A stretch of DNA of 64,000 bases from positions 12,012,501-12,076,500 of the forward strand of contig OZ059896.1 of the NCBI GenBank assembly GCA_964057225.1. The letters are read 5' to 3'. The position numbers and the translations under genes are program-made. Under the pieces are notes generated by a model, which saw only the letters and a list, made by a program, of their open reading frames with translations, was not told the DNA's origin and made no database searches. This document shows, piece after piece, positions 1-13,000 of the stretch. Positions within the stretch are counted from its first letter, which is position 1, and each line of letters begins with the position of its first letter. Source of the DNA: Auanema rhodensis (lineage: Eukaryota; Nematoda; Chromadorea; Rhabditida; Rhabditidae).

Positions 1-2
1 GT

Positions 3-1904
3 ACGAAGTTAGTTCCCTCCTTTTCTGCACGTTCATTAGCCAATCATTGTTCATTTTGGTTTTCTATTTCGTCTGATTTGTTCATTTTGCAATCAGTTAT
101 TAATTATCGTTTACCATTTAACGGTTATCTACCTCCTTTGAGTAATTTTGATTCCTCGCTTAATAACTCGGTCTCTTCAAGAAACCTTGACTTATTGATA
201 GTGGATATGCTGTCAGAAGGCACCATTAGACCTATTCAAAAAAATGAAAAGGTATTCTTATCCCCTGCTTTTGTTGTGCCCAAGAAAGATGGAGAGTTTC
301 GCTTTATTTTGAATCTGAGACGACTCAATTCATATCTGCAGGACCTTCCCTTCAAGCTAGAATCAATTAAAGATGTATCACTATTGATACAACCATCGGA
401 TTGGTTAGCTAAAATAGATTTTTCGTCTGCATATCATGCTGTTCCTATTGATCCAGAACATCAACCTTTCCTAGCTTTTCGAGCTGGAGGTTCTGGTTAT
501 GTTTTTCAAGCCATGCCATTTGGCCTTAGTTCAGCTCCATTCACCTTTCATAAGATCGTTAGAGTCCTTGCTTCGTATTTACGAAGTAAAGGAGTTCGCA
601 TTATTAACTATCTAGACGATTGGCTGTTTATTGGGTCATCTGTCACTCAAGTACAAGAGCATATTCAGTTAGCCTTGTGTTTATTCAAGCAATCTGGTTT
701 CTCAGTTAACCACACTAAATCCATTTTAATCCCTACTCAAAGAATAGAATTTCTGGGAATCAATCTAAATGCCCAGGAAGGTACATGGTCAATACCAGTA
801 TCAAAGTTAGATCGCATTCAAAATGCATTAGATCGGGTAAATAAACCAGACGCCACATTAAGATGTTTTGCATCCCTGTTGGGCTTATTGAACTTTACTG
901 CTATTGTTCATCCCGAAATCAGTTTTTTCGTTCACTCTCTCCAACGTGCGCTAGGTGTGGTATCCTTGAAAGCTCTCTCTTCTTCCTTACACATTAACGA
1001 AAAGTTAAATAGATCGCGAGATTTGGACATAATCTTTCCTCAAGTTAAATTTATCTTGGAAACTGTAATGCATCTGCCTGTTTCGTTTTGTCCGTTTTCA
1101 CCTTCGATAACTATAACATCCGACGCTTCCTTGCGAGGATATGGAGGTTGTATGGACGGTCAACAAATTTCCGGAATCTGGTCTATTGAAGAAAAGAAAC
1201 TTCATATTAACTGGAGAGAACTGAGCGCTGCTTATAAAGCGGTTTCATTCTTCCTCAAATCTAAAAGTTACGTAGACGTGACCTTACTTCTTGATAACAT
1301 GTCGGCTATTGCTTATATTAACAAACGAGGAGGCACTCGTTCGGCTGAAGGCTCAGATATAGCCTTAAAGTTATGGGAATTTTGCACTGTCCGCGGTATC
1401 AGAATAAAAGCTTCTCATATTCCGGGACGACAAAATATTTCCGCCGACAAGTTATCGAGAGGACAGTTCTTAGATAGTGAGGAGTGGTCCTTACATGATG
1501 AAATCATTAAAGAAATATTCCTTGAATGGGGAACACCTAACATTGATCTGTTTGCTTCTTCAAATAATTTCAAATTAGATAGATATATTTCATACCTTCC
1601 AGACCCGGGAGCTTGCTTTATCAACTCCTTTGCCGTAAATTGGGCAGAAGTATCACAAGGATACGCTTACATTTTCCCTCCATTTTCAATGGTGGGGAAA
1701 GCAATAGCAAAGATTGTTCGAGATCGATGCAAAGCAATCTTAATAGCTCCGAACTGGACAAGTCAATATTGGTTCCCTACATTAAAGAAAATTCACAAGG
1801 AAGTACGGGTATTACAACACCCTTACCTCTTACGGAACCCAGTGGGAGAAGTTCACCCACTGTTGAAGAGCCACAACTTCCAGCTCTTAGCATGGAGAAT
1901 TTGA
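3..1904 (+). CDS. DIRS Pol: reverse transcriptase, RNase H, methyltransferase-like domain (5'-partial)
   Basis: The frame is open from the window edge to TGA at 1902-1904. No authentic start lies here, because the true N-terminus is upstream. The RT has the LNLRRLN region, the AKIDFSSAYH motif and the YLDD active site (Tyr codon at 609). The RNase H acidic residues are in SDAS, WREL, LLDN and SADKLSR. The C-terminus holds the DIRS Dam-like domain (IDLFAS, then FPPFS near 1674-1688). The protein is identical to the matching part of the copy at 42067-44130, and no stop or frameshift is seen. It would copy the element RNA into DNA; DIRS elements are thought to make a circular DNA intermediate. 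The last part overlaps the recombinase frame. Confidence 0.92.
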   Translation, partial: TKLVPSFSARSLANHCSFWFSISSDLFILQSVINYRLPFNGYLPPLSNFDSSLNNSVSSRNLDLLIVDMLSEGTIRPIQKNEKVFLSPAFVVPKKDGEFRFILNLRRLNSYLQDLPFKLESIKDVSLLIQPSDWLAKIDFSSAYHAVPIDPEHQPFLAFRAGGSGYVFQAMPFGLSSAPFTFHKIVRVLASYLRSKGVRIINYLDDWLFIGSSVTQVQEHIQLALCLFKQSGFSVNHTKSILIPTQRIEFLGINLNAQEGTWSIPVSKLDRIQNALDRVNKPDATLRCFASLLGLLNFTAIVHPEISFFVHSLQRALGVVSLKALSSSLHINEKLNRSRDLDIIFPQVKFILETVMHLPVSFCPFSPSITITSDASLRGYGGCMDGQQISGIWSIEEKKLHINWRELSAAYKAVSFFLKSKSYVDVTLLLDNMSAIAYINKRGGTRSAEGSDIALKLWEFCTVRGIRIKASHIPGRQNISADKLSRGQFLDSEEWSLHDEIIKEIFLEWGTPNIDLFASSNNFKLDRYISYLPDPGACFINSFAVNWAEVSQGYAYIFPPFSMVGKAIAKIVRDRCKAILIAPNWTSQYWFPTLKKIHKEVRVLQHPYLLRNPVGEVHPLLKSHNFQLLAWRI

Positions 1905-2824
1905 CTGGCCTAATTCCTGATATATCTAATGATACCATGTCTCTATTCTTAAACTCCTGGGCTGCAGGAACTCGTAAGCAATATAATACAGCTCTTAAAA
2001 AGTGGGAAATTTATTGTGCTTCTCACAAAATTTCTATTACTCCCTCTCCTTCAACCGCTGCAGATTTTTTGTCATCTATGTTTAACGACAAAGCCGTTTC
2101 AACAGTTTTGGGCTATAAATCCGCACTTTGTGCTTTAGCTGACTTTCTGAAAATTAGTCCCCCTCTTCGGGATAACCCTTTACTTAGTAGAATATCTAGG
2201 GGAGCGTTCAGATTAAAACCTCCACAACCTAAATATATAGATTCTTGGGAACCTTCCATTGTTCTTTCATATTTAGAAAGTCTGGGGCCCAACAACGAAT
2301 TATCGTTGGAACTACTAACCAAAAAATTAGCAATGCTATTAGCTTTATGCTCCCCAAAACGAGTGTCAGAAATAGCGCAGTTCTCTATAGACCATGTTCA
2401 ATTCAATGATAACGGTGTTACGTTTTTCATAAATTATAGAAATAAAAATAGAAAAGCGGGAATACCTCATAAAGCTACCTATGAGATTTCTTTAGACAGA
2501 CCGTTACTCTGTCCGGTAGCATGTATCAAAGCATATTTAGACAAAACTGAGTCTAAACGGCTTTCAAATAATTTACTGATATCCATCTCACAAGGAACGA
2601 GTATTACAAGTACAACAGTAGCTCGGTGGATAAGGGATATTTTATCGTTGGCAAAAATACCGCATAGATTTTCTGCGCACTCTACCCGTCACGCTTCTAC
2701 TTCGTCAGCTTTTAAAAAAGGGGTTCCATTGAAAACTATAATGAGTGCCGCAAATTGGAAATCCGACACTTCATTTTTCAAACACTACTGCAGAACCAGA
2801 TCCTTTCAAGCTGCAATTTTTTGA
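1892..2824 (+). CDS. DIRS tyrosine recombinase
   Basis: The open frame extends back to about 1613 without an ATG at its edge. I chose the ATG at 1892 because it overlaps the pol stop (ATG at 1892, TGA at 1902-1904) and leaves the N-terminal core-binding region (from DTMSLFLNSW) intact; ATG 1727 is an alternative. The product is 310 aa. Counting from ATG 1892, the catalytic residues are Arg157 (SPKR), His263-x-x-Arg266 (HSTRH), Trp289 and the nucleophile Tyr299 (HYCR), the complete R-H-R-H/W-Y set of tyrosine recombinases. In DIRS elements this enzyme integrates the circular DNA by strand exchange without making target duplications. No damage is visible. Translation probably relies on reinitiation or a separate transcript, which is inference. 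Confidence 0.9.
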   Translation: MENLTGLIPDISNDTMSLFLNSWAAGTRKQYNTALKKWEIYCASHKISITPSPSTAADFLSSMFNDKAVSTVLGYKSALCALADFLKISPPLRDNPLLSRISRGAFRLKPPQPKYIDSWEPSIVLSYLESLGPNNELSLELLTKKLAMLLALCSPKRVSEIAQFSIDHVQFNDNGVTFFINYRNKNRKAGIPHKATYEISLDRPLLCPVACIKAYLDKTESKRLSNNLLISISQGTSITSTTVARWIRDILSLAKIPHRFSAHSTRHASTSSAFKKGVPLKTIMSAANWKSDTSFFKHYCRTRSFQAAIF

Positions 2825-2828
2825 AAGA

Positions 2829-2903
2829 TAGCTTAAGACATGGGATATAATTTCTTAAATTTTCCTATTTTATGAAGTAAAATTTTAATTATATCCCATG
2901 TCT
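2829..2903 (+). repeat. DIRS internal complementary region, copy 1
   Basis: The first part repeats the reverse complement of the element's left terminus and the rest is the reverse complement of the right terminal extension. Read on the minus strand it is the two ends joined head to tail through AAATT. The two outer 17-nt arms (agacatgggatataatt and its complement) can also pair with each other. In DIRS elements this region is thought to template the end-to-end junction of the circular DNA. Confidence 0.85.
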
Positions 2904-3121
2904 GACTTCCCTCCACCATCCCCTGTGTGTGTTCACCATCCCTCTTTTATATTCAGCTTGAAAAAAATGTTTATGTTATTGCAGTAGATGGTCGTCTTCG
3001 AACTCAATACCTGTAAAACCTTTTAATAGAAACAACAGTAAAATGAAGAAGTGATTTTATTGTTTCTTTTGTTTTGATGTATTATACCTTGTTACATTGT
3101 GAAGTTTATATTTTTTTGACT
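2904..3121 (+). other. DIRS 3' noncoding segment, copy 1
   Basis: This 218-bp stretch lies between the internal complementary region and the right inverted repeat. It is T-rich with no ORF of note. It is the same as 45130-45347 in the other copy. Confidence 0.7.
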
Positions 3122-3298
3122 CTGATGTTTATGTGTTAGTTAGGGGGCGTGTCATTACTGGTTAGCACCACGGGTAATGATACGCTCATTTTACAATGTG
3201 TTACGAAATACTGTTGATTTCTGTTAATTTTTGTTTTATTGATTACCGAGAAGATATGTTATTTGGAAAATAAATAGCTTAAGACATGGGATATAATT
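3122..3298 (-). repeat. DIRS right inverted terminal repeat, copy 1
   Basis: It is the exact reverse complement of the left repeat of copy 2 (41110-41286). A possible poly(A) signal AATAAA lies at 3269-3274. The non-repeated right extension follows at 3299-3336 and ends in AAATT. Confidence 0.87.
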
Positions 3299-6200
3299 AA
3301 AATTTTACTTCATAAAATAGGAAAATTTAAGAAATTTTCTAAACCATTTCACTCCATCTCTTTCATTTAATTCCATATTTTAAACAATTTTATATTTCTA
3401 CCGCTATTTCATAATTTCATTTTTTAAATTTTTAATCATTAAAATACATTTAAATTTCAATATTGTGATGCTCAAAAACTGAAACAGTTGAATATTTTGT
3501 ATTTTCTAAACCATTTTACTCCATCTATTTTCTTTAATCCCATATTTTAAACAATTTTATATTTCTACCGCTATTTCATAATTTCATTTTTTAAATTTTT
3601 AATCATCGAAAAACATTTAAATTTCACTATTGTGATGCTCAAAAACTGAAACATTTAAATATTTTGTATTTTCTAAACCATTTCACTCCATCTCTTTCAT
3701 TTAGTTCCATACTTTAAACAAATTTATATTTCTACCACAAATTCATAACTTCACTTTTTAAATTTTTGATCATTAAAAAATATTTAAATTTCAATATTGT
3801 GATGCTCAAAAACTGAAAAATTTAAATATTTTGTATTTTCTAAACCATTTCACTCCATCTCTTTCATTTAATTCCATATTTTAAACAATTTTATATTTCT
3901 ACCACGAATTCATAACTTCATTTTTTAAATTTTTGATCATTAAAAAACATTTAAATTTCAATATTGTGATGCTCAAAAACTGAAAAATTTAAATATTTTG
4001 TATTTTCTAAACCATTTCACTCCATCTCTTTCATTTAATTCCATATTTTAAACAATTTTATATTTCTACCACGAATTCATAAATTCATTTTTTAAATTTT
4101 TAATCATTAAAAAACATTTAAATTTCAATATTGTGGTGCTCAAAAACTGAAACAGTTGAATATTTTGTATTTTCTAAACCATTTTACTCCATCTATTTTA
4201 TTTAATCCCATATTTTAAACAATTTTATATTTCTACCGCTATTTCATAATTTCATTTTTTAAATTTTTAATCATTAAAAAACATTTAAATTTCAATATTG
4301 TGATGCTCAAAAACTGAAACATTTAAATATTTTGTATTTTCTAAACCATTTCACTCCATCTCTTTCATTTAATTCCATATTTTAAACCATTTTATATTTC
4401 TACCACGAATTCATAACTTCATTTTTAAATTTTTAATCATTAAAATACATTTAAATTTCAATATTGTGGTGCTCAAAAACTGAAACAGTTGAATATTTTG
4501 TAATTTCTAAACCATTTTACTGCATCTCTTTCATTTAATTCCATATTTTAAACAATTTTATATTTCTACCACGAATTCATAACTTCATTTTTTAAATTTT
4601 TAATCATTAAAAAACATTTAAATTTCAATATTGTGGTGCTCAAAAACTGAAACAGTTGAATATTTTGTAATTTCTAAACCATTTTACTCCATCGCTTTTA
4701 TTTAATCCCATATTTTAAACAATTTTATATTTCTACCGCTATTTCATAATTTCATTTTTTAAATTTTTAATCATTAAAAAACATTTAAATTTCAATATTG
4801 TGATGCTCAAAAACTGAAACATTTAAATATTTTGTATTTTCTTAACCATTTCACTCCATCTCTTTCATTTAATTCCATATTTTAAACAATTTTATATTTC
4901 TACCACGAATTCATAACTTCATTTTTTAAATTTTTGATCATTAAAAAACATCTAAATTTCAATATTGTGATGCTCAAAAACTGAAACAGTTGAATATTTT
5001 GTAATTTCTAAACCATTTTACTCCATCGCTTTTATTTAATCCCATATTTTAAACAATTTTATATTTCTACCGCTATTTCATAATTTCATTTTTTAAATTT
5101 TTAATCATTAAAAAACATTTAAATTTCAATATTGTGATGCTCAAAAACTGAAACATTTAAATATTTTGTATTTTCTTAACCATTTCACTCCATCTCTTTC
5201 ATTTAATTCCATATTTTAAACAATTTTATATTTCTACCACGAATTCATAACTTCATTTTTTAAATTTTTGATCATTAAAAAACATCTAAATTTCAATATT
5301 GTGATGCTCAAAAACTGAAACAGTTGAATATTTTGTAATTTCTAAACCATTTTACTCCATCGCTTTTATTTAATCCCATATTTTAAACAATTTTATATTT
5401 CTACCGCTATTTCATAATTTCATTTTTTAAATTTTTAATCATTAAAAAACATTTAAATTTCAATATTGTGATGCTCAAAAACTGAAACAGTTGAATATTT
5501 TGTATTTTCTAAACCATTTTACTCCATCTCTTTCATTTAATTCCATATTTTAAACAATTTTATATTTCTACCACGAATTCATAACTTCATTTTTTAAATT
5601 TTTAATCATTAAAAAACATTTAAATTTCAATATTGTGATGCTCAAAAACTGAAACAGTTGAATATTTTGTATTTTCTAAACCATTTTACTCTATCTATTT
5701 TCTTTAATCCCATATTTTAAACAATTTTATATTTCTACCGCTATTTCATAATTTCATTTTTCAAATTTTTAATCATCGAAAAACATTTAAATTTCAATAT
5801 TGTGATGCTCAAAAACTGAAACATTTAAATATTTTGTATTTTCTAAACCATTTCACTCCATCTCTTTCATTTGATTCCATATTTTAAACAATTTTATATT
5901 TCTACCACGAATTCATAACTTCACTTTTTAAATTTTTGATCATTAAAAAATATTTAAATTTCAATATTGTGATGCTCAAAAACTGAAACATTTAAATATT
6001 TTGTATTTTCTAAACCATTTCACTCCATCTCTTTCATTTAATTCCATATTTTAAACAATTTTATATTTCTACCACGAATTCATAACTTCATTTTTTAAAT
6101 TTTTAATCATTAAAAAACATTTAAATTTCAATATTGTGGTGCTCAAAAACTGAAACAGTTGAATATTTTGTAATTTCTAAACCATTTTACTCCATCGCTT

Positions 6201-9165
6201 TTATTTAATTCCATATTTTGAACAATTTTATATTTCTACCGCTATTTCAAAATTTCATTTTTTAAATTTTTAATCATTAAAAAACATTTAAATTTCAATA
6301 TTGTGATGCTCAAAAACTGAAACATTTAAATATTTTGTATTTTCTTAACCATTTCACTCCATCTCTTTCATTTAATTCCATATTTTAAACAATTTTATAT
6401 TTCTACCACGAATTCATAACTTCATTTTTTAAATTTTTGATCATTAAAAAACATCTAAATTTCAATATTGTGATGCTCAAAAACTGAAACAGTTGAATAT
6501 TTTGTAATTTCTAAACCATTTTACTCCATCGCTTTTATTTAATCCCATATTTTAAACAATTTTATATTTCTACCGCTATTTCATAATTTAATTTTTTAAT
6601 TTTTAATCATTAAAAAACATTTAAATTTCAATATTGTGATGCTCAAAAACTGAAACAGTTGAATATTTTGTATTTTCTAAACCATTTTACTCCATCTCTT
6701 TCATTTAGTTCCATACTTTAAACAAATTTATATTTCTACCACGAATTCATAACTTCACTTTTTAAATTTTTGATCATTAAAAAATATTTAAATTTCAATA
6801 TTGTGATGCTCAAAAACTGAAACATTTAAATATTTTGTATTTTCTAAACCATTTCACTCCATCTCTTTCATTTAATTCCATATTTTAAACAATTTTATAT
6901 TTCTACCGCTATTTCATAATTTCATTTTTTAAATTTTTAATCATTAAAATACATTTAAATTTCAATATTGTGATGCTCAAAAACTGAAACAGTTGAATAT
7001 TTTGTATTTTCTAAACCATTTTACTCCATCTATTTTCTTTAATCCCATATTTTAAACAATTTTATATTTCTACCGCTATTTCATAATTTCATTTTTTAAA
7101 TTTTTAATCATCGAAAAACATTTAAATTTCACTATTGTGATGCTCAAAAACTGAAACATTTAAATATTTTGTATTTTCTAAACCATTTCACTCCATCTCT
7201 TTCATTTAGTTCCATACTTTAAACAAATTTATATTTCTACCACGAATTCATAACTTCACTTTTTAAATTTTTGATCATTAAAAAACATTTAAATTTCAAT
7301 ATTGTGATGCTCAAAAACTGAAACATTTAAATATTTTGTATTTTCTAAACCATTTCACTCCATCTCTTTCATTTAATTCCATATTTTAAACAATTTTATA
7401 TTTCTACCGCTATTTCATAATTTCATTTTTTAAATTTTTAATCATTAAAAAACATTTAAATTTCAATATTGTGATGCTCAAAAACTGAAACATTTAAATA
7501 TTTTGTGTTTTCTAAACCATTTCACTCCATCTCTTTCATTTAATTCCATATTTTAAACAATTTTATATCTCTACCACGAATTCATAACTTCATTTTTTAA
7601 ATTTTTAATCATCGAAAAACATTTAAATTTCAATATTGTGCTGCTCAAAAACTGAAACATTTAAATATTTTGTATTTTCTAAACCATTTCACTCCATCTC
7701 TTTCATTTAATTCCATATTTTAAACAATTTTATATCTCTACCACGAATTCATAACTTCATTTTTTAAATTTTTAATCATTAAAAAACATTTAAATTTCAA
7801 TATTGTGATGCTCAAAAACTGAAACATTTAAATATTTTGTATTTTCTAAACCATTTCACTCCATCTCTTTCATTTAATTCCATATTTTAAACAATTTTAT
7901 ATTTCTACCGCTATTTCATAATTTCATTTTTTAAATTTTTAATCATTAAAAAACATTTAAATTTCAATATTGTGATGCTCAAAAACTGAAACATTTAAAT
8001 ATTTTGTATTTTCTAAACCATTTCACTCCATCTCTTTCATTTAATTCCATATTTCAAACAATTTTATATTTCTACCACGAATTCATAACTTCATTTTTTA
8101 AATTTTTAATCATTAAAAAACATTTAAATTTCAATATTGTGATGCTCAAAAACTGAAACAGTTGAATATTTTGTATTTTCTAAACCATTTTACTCCATCT
8201 ATTTCATTTAATCCCACATTTTAAACAATTTTATATTTCTACCGCTATTTCATAATTTCATTTTTTAAATTTTTAATCATTAAAAAACATTCAAATTTCA
8301 ATATTGTGATGCTCAAAAACTGAAACAGTTGAATATTTTGTAATTTCTTAACCATTTTACTCTATCGCTTTTTTTTAATCCCATATTTTAAACAATTTTA
8401 TATTTCTACCGCTATTTCATAATTTCATTTTTTAAATTTTTAATCATTAAAAAACATTTAAATTTCAATATTGTGATGCTCAAAAACTGAAACAGTTGAA
8501 TATTTTGTATTTTCTAAACCATTTTACTCCATCTATTTTCTTTAATCCCATATTTTAAACAATTTTATATTTCTACCGCTATTTCATAATTTCATTTTTT
8601 AAATTTTTAATCATCGAAAAACATTTAAATTTCAATATTGTGATGCTCAAAAACTGAAACATTTAAATATTTTGTATTTTCTAAACCATTTCACTCCATC
8701 TCTTTCATTTAATTCCATATTTTAAACAATTTTATATCTCTACCACGAATTCATAACTTCATTTTTTAAATTTTTGATCATTAAAAAATATTTCAATTTC
8801 AATATTGTGATGCTCAAAAACTGAAACATTTAAATATTTTGTATTTTCTAAACCATTTCACTCCATCTCTTTCATTTAATCCCACATTTTAAACAATTTT
8901 ATATTTCTACCGCTATTTCATAATTTCATTTTTTAAATTTTTAATCATTAAAAAACATTCAAATTTCAATATTGTGATGCTCAAAAACTGAAACAGTTGG
9001 ATATTTTGTAATTTCTTAACCATTTTACTCTATCGCTTTTATTTAATCCCATATTTTAAACAATTTTATATTTCTACCGCTATTTCATAATTTCATTTTT
9101 TAAATTTTTAATCATTAAAAAACATTTAAATTTCAATATTGTGATGCTCAAAAACTGAAACAGTT

Positions 9166-10360
9166 GATTATTTTGTATTTTCTAAACCATTTCACTCCAT
9201 CTCTTTCATTTAATTCCATATTTTAAACAATTTTATATTTCTACCACGAATTCATAACTTCATTTTTTAAATTTTTGATCATTAAAAAACATTTAAATTT
9301 CAATATTGTGATGCTCAAAAAATGAAACATTTAAATATTTTGTATTTTCTAAACCATTTCACTCCATCTCTTTCATTTAATTCCATATTTTAAACAATTT
9401 TATATTTCTACCACGAATTCATAACTTCATTTTTTAAATTTTTGATCATTAAAAAACATTTAAATTTCAATATTGTGATGCTCAAAAACTGAAACAGTTG
9501 ATTATTTTGTAATTTCTAAACCATTTTACTCCATCGCTTTTATTTAATCCCATATTTTAAACAATTTTATATTTCTACCGCTATTTCATAATTTAATTTT
9601 TAAAATTTTAATCATTAAAAAACATTTAAATTTCAATATTGTGATGCTCAAAAACTGAAACATTTAAATATTTTGTATTTTCTAAACCATTTCACTCCAT
9701 CTCTTTCATTTAATTCCATATTTTAAACAATTTTATATTTCTACCACGAATTCATAACTTCATTTTTTAAATTTTTAATCATTAAAAAACATTTAAATTT
9801 CAATATTGTGATGCTGAAAAACTGAAACAGTTGAATATTTTGTATTTTCTAAACCATTTTACTCCATATATTTTCTTTAATCCCATATTTTAAACAATTT
9901 TATATTTCTACCGCTATTTCATAATTTCATTTTTTAAATTTTTAATCATCGAAAAACATTTAAATTTCAATATTGTGATGCTCAAAAACTGAAACATTTA
10001 AATATTTTGTATTTTCTAAACCATTTTACTCCATCTCTTTCATTTAATTCCATATTTTAAACAATTTTATATTTCTACCGCTATTTCATAATTTCATTTT
10101 TCAAATTTTTATTCATCGAAAAACATTTAAATTTCAATATTGTGATGCTCAAAAACTGAAACATTTAAATATTTTGTATTTTCTAAACCATTTCACTCCA
10201 TCTCTTTCATTTGATTCCATATTTTAAACAATTTTATATTTCTACCACGAATTCATAACTTCATTTTTTAAATTTTTGATCATTAAAAAACATTTAAATT
10301 TCAATATTGTGATGCTCAAAAACTGAAACATTTAAATATTTTGTATTTTCTAAACCATTT
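9166..10360 (+). repeat. Satellite higher-order unit (about 7 monomers), first of three copies
   Basis: Rare markers line up with 10501-11695 at an offset of 1335 bp (8 x 167 minus one base for a 166-bp monomer). These markers are cagttgattattttg, caaaaaatgaaac and gctgaaaaactg (9816 against 11151). The same series appears again from about 14006. Limits are approximate. Confidence 0.75.
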
Positions 10361-10369
10361 TACTCTATC

Positions 10370-13000
10370 GCTTTTATTTAATCCCATATTTTAAACAATT
10401 TTATATTTCTACCGCTATTTCATAATTTCATTTTTTAAATTTTTAATCATTAAAAAACATTTAAATTTCAATATTGTGATGCTCAAAAACTGAAACAGTT
10501 GATTATTTTGTATTTTCTAAACCATTTCACTCCATCTCTTTCATTTAATTCCATATTTTAAACAATTTTATATTTCTACCACGAATTCATAACTTCATTT
10601 TTTAAATTTTTGATCATTAAAAAACATTTAAATTTCAATATTGTGATGCTCAAAAAATGAAACATTTAAATATTTTGTATTTTCTAAACCATTTCACTCC
10701 ATCTCTTTCATTTAATTCCATATTTTAAACAATTTTATATTTCTACCACGAATTCATAACTTCATTTTTTAAATTTTTGATCATTAAAAAACATTTAAAT
10801 TTCAATATTGTGATGCTCAAAAACTGAAACAGTTGATTATTTTGTAATTTCTAAACCATTTTACTCCATCGCTTTTATTTAATCCCATATTTTAAACAAT
10901 TTTATATTTCTACCGCTATTTCATAATTTAATTTTTAAAATTTTAATCATTAAAAAACATTTAAATTTCAATATTGTGATGCTCAAAAACTGAAACATTT
11001 AAATATTTTGTATTTTCTAAACCATTTCACTCCATCTCTTTCATTTAATTCCATATTTTAAACAATTTTATATTTCTACCACGAATTCATAACTTCATTT
11101 TTTAAATTTTTAATCATTAAAAAACATTTAAATTTCAATATTGTGATGCTGAAAAACTGAAACAGTTGAATATTTTGTATTTTCTAAACCATTTTACTCC
11201 ATATATTTTCTTTAATCCCATATTTTAAACAATTTTATATTTCTACCGCTATTTCATAATTTCATTTTTTAAATTTTTAATCATCGAAAAACATTTAAAT
11301 TTCAATATTGTGATGCTCAAAAACTGAAACATTTAAATATTTTGTATTTTCTAAACCATTTTACTCCATCTCTTTCATTTAATTCCATATTTTAAACAAT
11401 TTTATATTTCTACCGCTATTTCATAATTTCATTTTTCAAATTTTTATTCATCGAAAAACATTTAAATTTCAATATTGTGATGCTCAAAAACTGAAACATT
11501 TAAATATTTTGTATTTTCTAAACCATTTCACTCCATCTCTTTCATTTGATTCCATATTTTAAACAATTTTATATTTCTACCACGAATTCATAACTTCATT
11601 TTTTAAATTTTTGATCATTAAAAAACATTTAAATTTCAATATTGTGATGCTCAAAAACTGAAACATTTAAATATTTTGTATTTTCTAAACCATTTCACTC
11701 CATCTCTTTCATTTAATTCCATATTTTAAACAATTTTATATTTCTACCACGAATTCATAACTTCATTTTTTAAATTTTTGATCATTAAAAAACATTTAAA
11801 TTTCAATATTGTGATGCTCAAAAACTGAAACAGTTGATTATTTTGTAATTTCTAAACCATTTTACTCCATCGCTTTTATTTAATCCCATATTTTAAACAA
11901 TTTTATATTTCTACCGCTATTTCATAATTTAATTTTTAAAATTTTAATCATTAAAAAACATTTAAATTTCAATATTGTGATGCTCAAAAACTGAAACATT
12001 AAAATATTTTGTATTTTCTAAACCATTTCACTCCATCTCTTTCATTTAATTCCATATTTTAAACAATTTTATATTTCTACCACGAATTCATAACTTCATT
12101 TTTTAAATTTTTAATCATTAAAAAACATTTAAATTTCAATATTGTGGTGCTCAAAAACTGAAACAGTTGAATATTTTGTAATTTCTAAACCATTTTACTC
12201 CATCTATTTTCTTTAATCCCATATTTTAAACAATTTTATATTTCTACCGCTATTTCATAATTTCATTTTTTAAATTTTTAATCATTAAAAAACATTCAAA
12301 TTTCAATATTGTGATGCTCAAAAACTGAAACATTAAAATATTTTGTATTTTCTAAACCATTTCACTCCATCTCTTTCATTTAATTCCATATTTTAAACAA
12401 TTTTATATTTCTACCACGAATTCATAACTTCATTTTTTAAATTTTTAATCATTAAAAAACATTTAAATTTCAATATTGTGATGCTCAAAAACTGAAACAG
12501 TTGAATATTTTGTATTTTCTAAACCATTTTACTCCATCGCTTTTATTTAATTCCTTATTTTGAACAATTTTATATTTCTACCACGAATTCATAACTTCAT
12601 TTTTTAAATTTTTGATCATTAAAAAATATTTAAATTTCAATATTGTGATGCTCAAAAACTGAAACAGTTGAATATTTTGTATTTTCTAAACCATTTTACT
12701 CCATCTATTTCATTTAATCCCACATTTTAAACAATTTTATATTTCTACCACGAATTCATAACTTCACTTTTTAAATTTTTGATCATTAAAAAATATTTAA
12801 ATTTCAATATTGTGATGCTCAAAAACTGAAACAGTTGAATATTTCGTATTTTCTAAACCATTTCACTCCATCTCTTTCATTCAATTCCATATTTTAAACA
12901 ATTTTATATTTCTACCGCTATTTCATAATTTCATTTTTTAAATTTTTAATCATTAAAAAACATTTAAATTTCAATATTGTGATGCTCAAAAACTGAAACA
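10370..13000 (+). repeat. Satellite segmental duplication, copy A (2.6 kb)
   Basis: This segment is repeated at about 13875-16505 with a constant offset of 3505 bp (21 monomers minus 2 bases). Paired markers are gctgaaaaactg (11151 and 14656) and gaatatttcg (12841 and 16346). The pairing ends where copy A has acatttaaatat and copy B has acattaaaatat. Confidence 0.8.

Larger units (their letters stand above)
1..3336 (+). mobile_element. DIRS-type tyrosine-recombinase retrotransposon, copy 1 (5' part outside window)
   Basis: The segment matches the complete element at 41111-45562 with a constant offset of 42226 and no indel. The only difference I found is T versus C in the right inverted repeat (near 3263 here, 45489 there). 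The window opens inside pol, so the left repeat, gag and the gag-pol junction are not seen. Visible parts are the RT-RNase H-methyltransferase ORF, the overlapping tyrosine recombinase ORF, the internal complementary region and the right inverted repeat with its extension. The right end runs into satellite at ...AAATT/ttctaaacc. Satellite monomers read gtATTttctaaacc there, so the shared core is ATT. This is a different monomer position from copy 2, so the copies are independent insertions. Both lie in the same orientation as the satellite listing. Confidence 0.93.

Noticed and set aside
78..80. Start codon of a 608-aa protein in DIRS copy 1
   Set aside because: The codon is TTG and the same frame continues upstream to the window edge; copy 2 shows that the protein begins far earlier.
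2904..3121. tRNA or other structured RNA gene in the DIRS 3' noncoding segment
   Set aside because: No cloverleaf boxes or convincing fold could be found by eye.
1..3336. The two DIRS copies as one segmental duplication including flanks
   Set aside because: Right flanks join at different positions of the satellite monomer, so the insertions are separate events.
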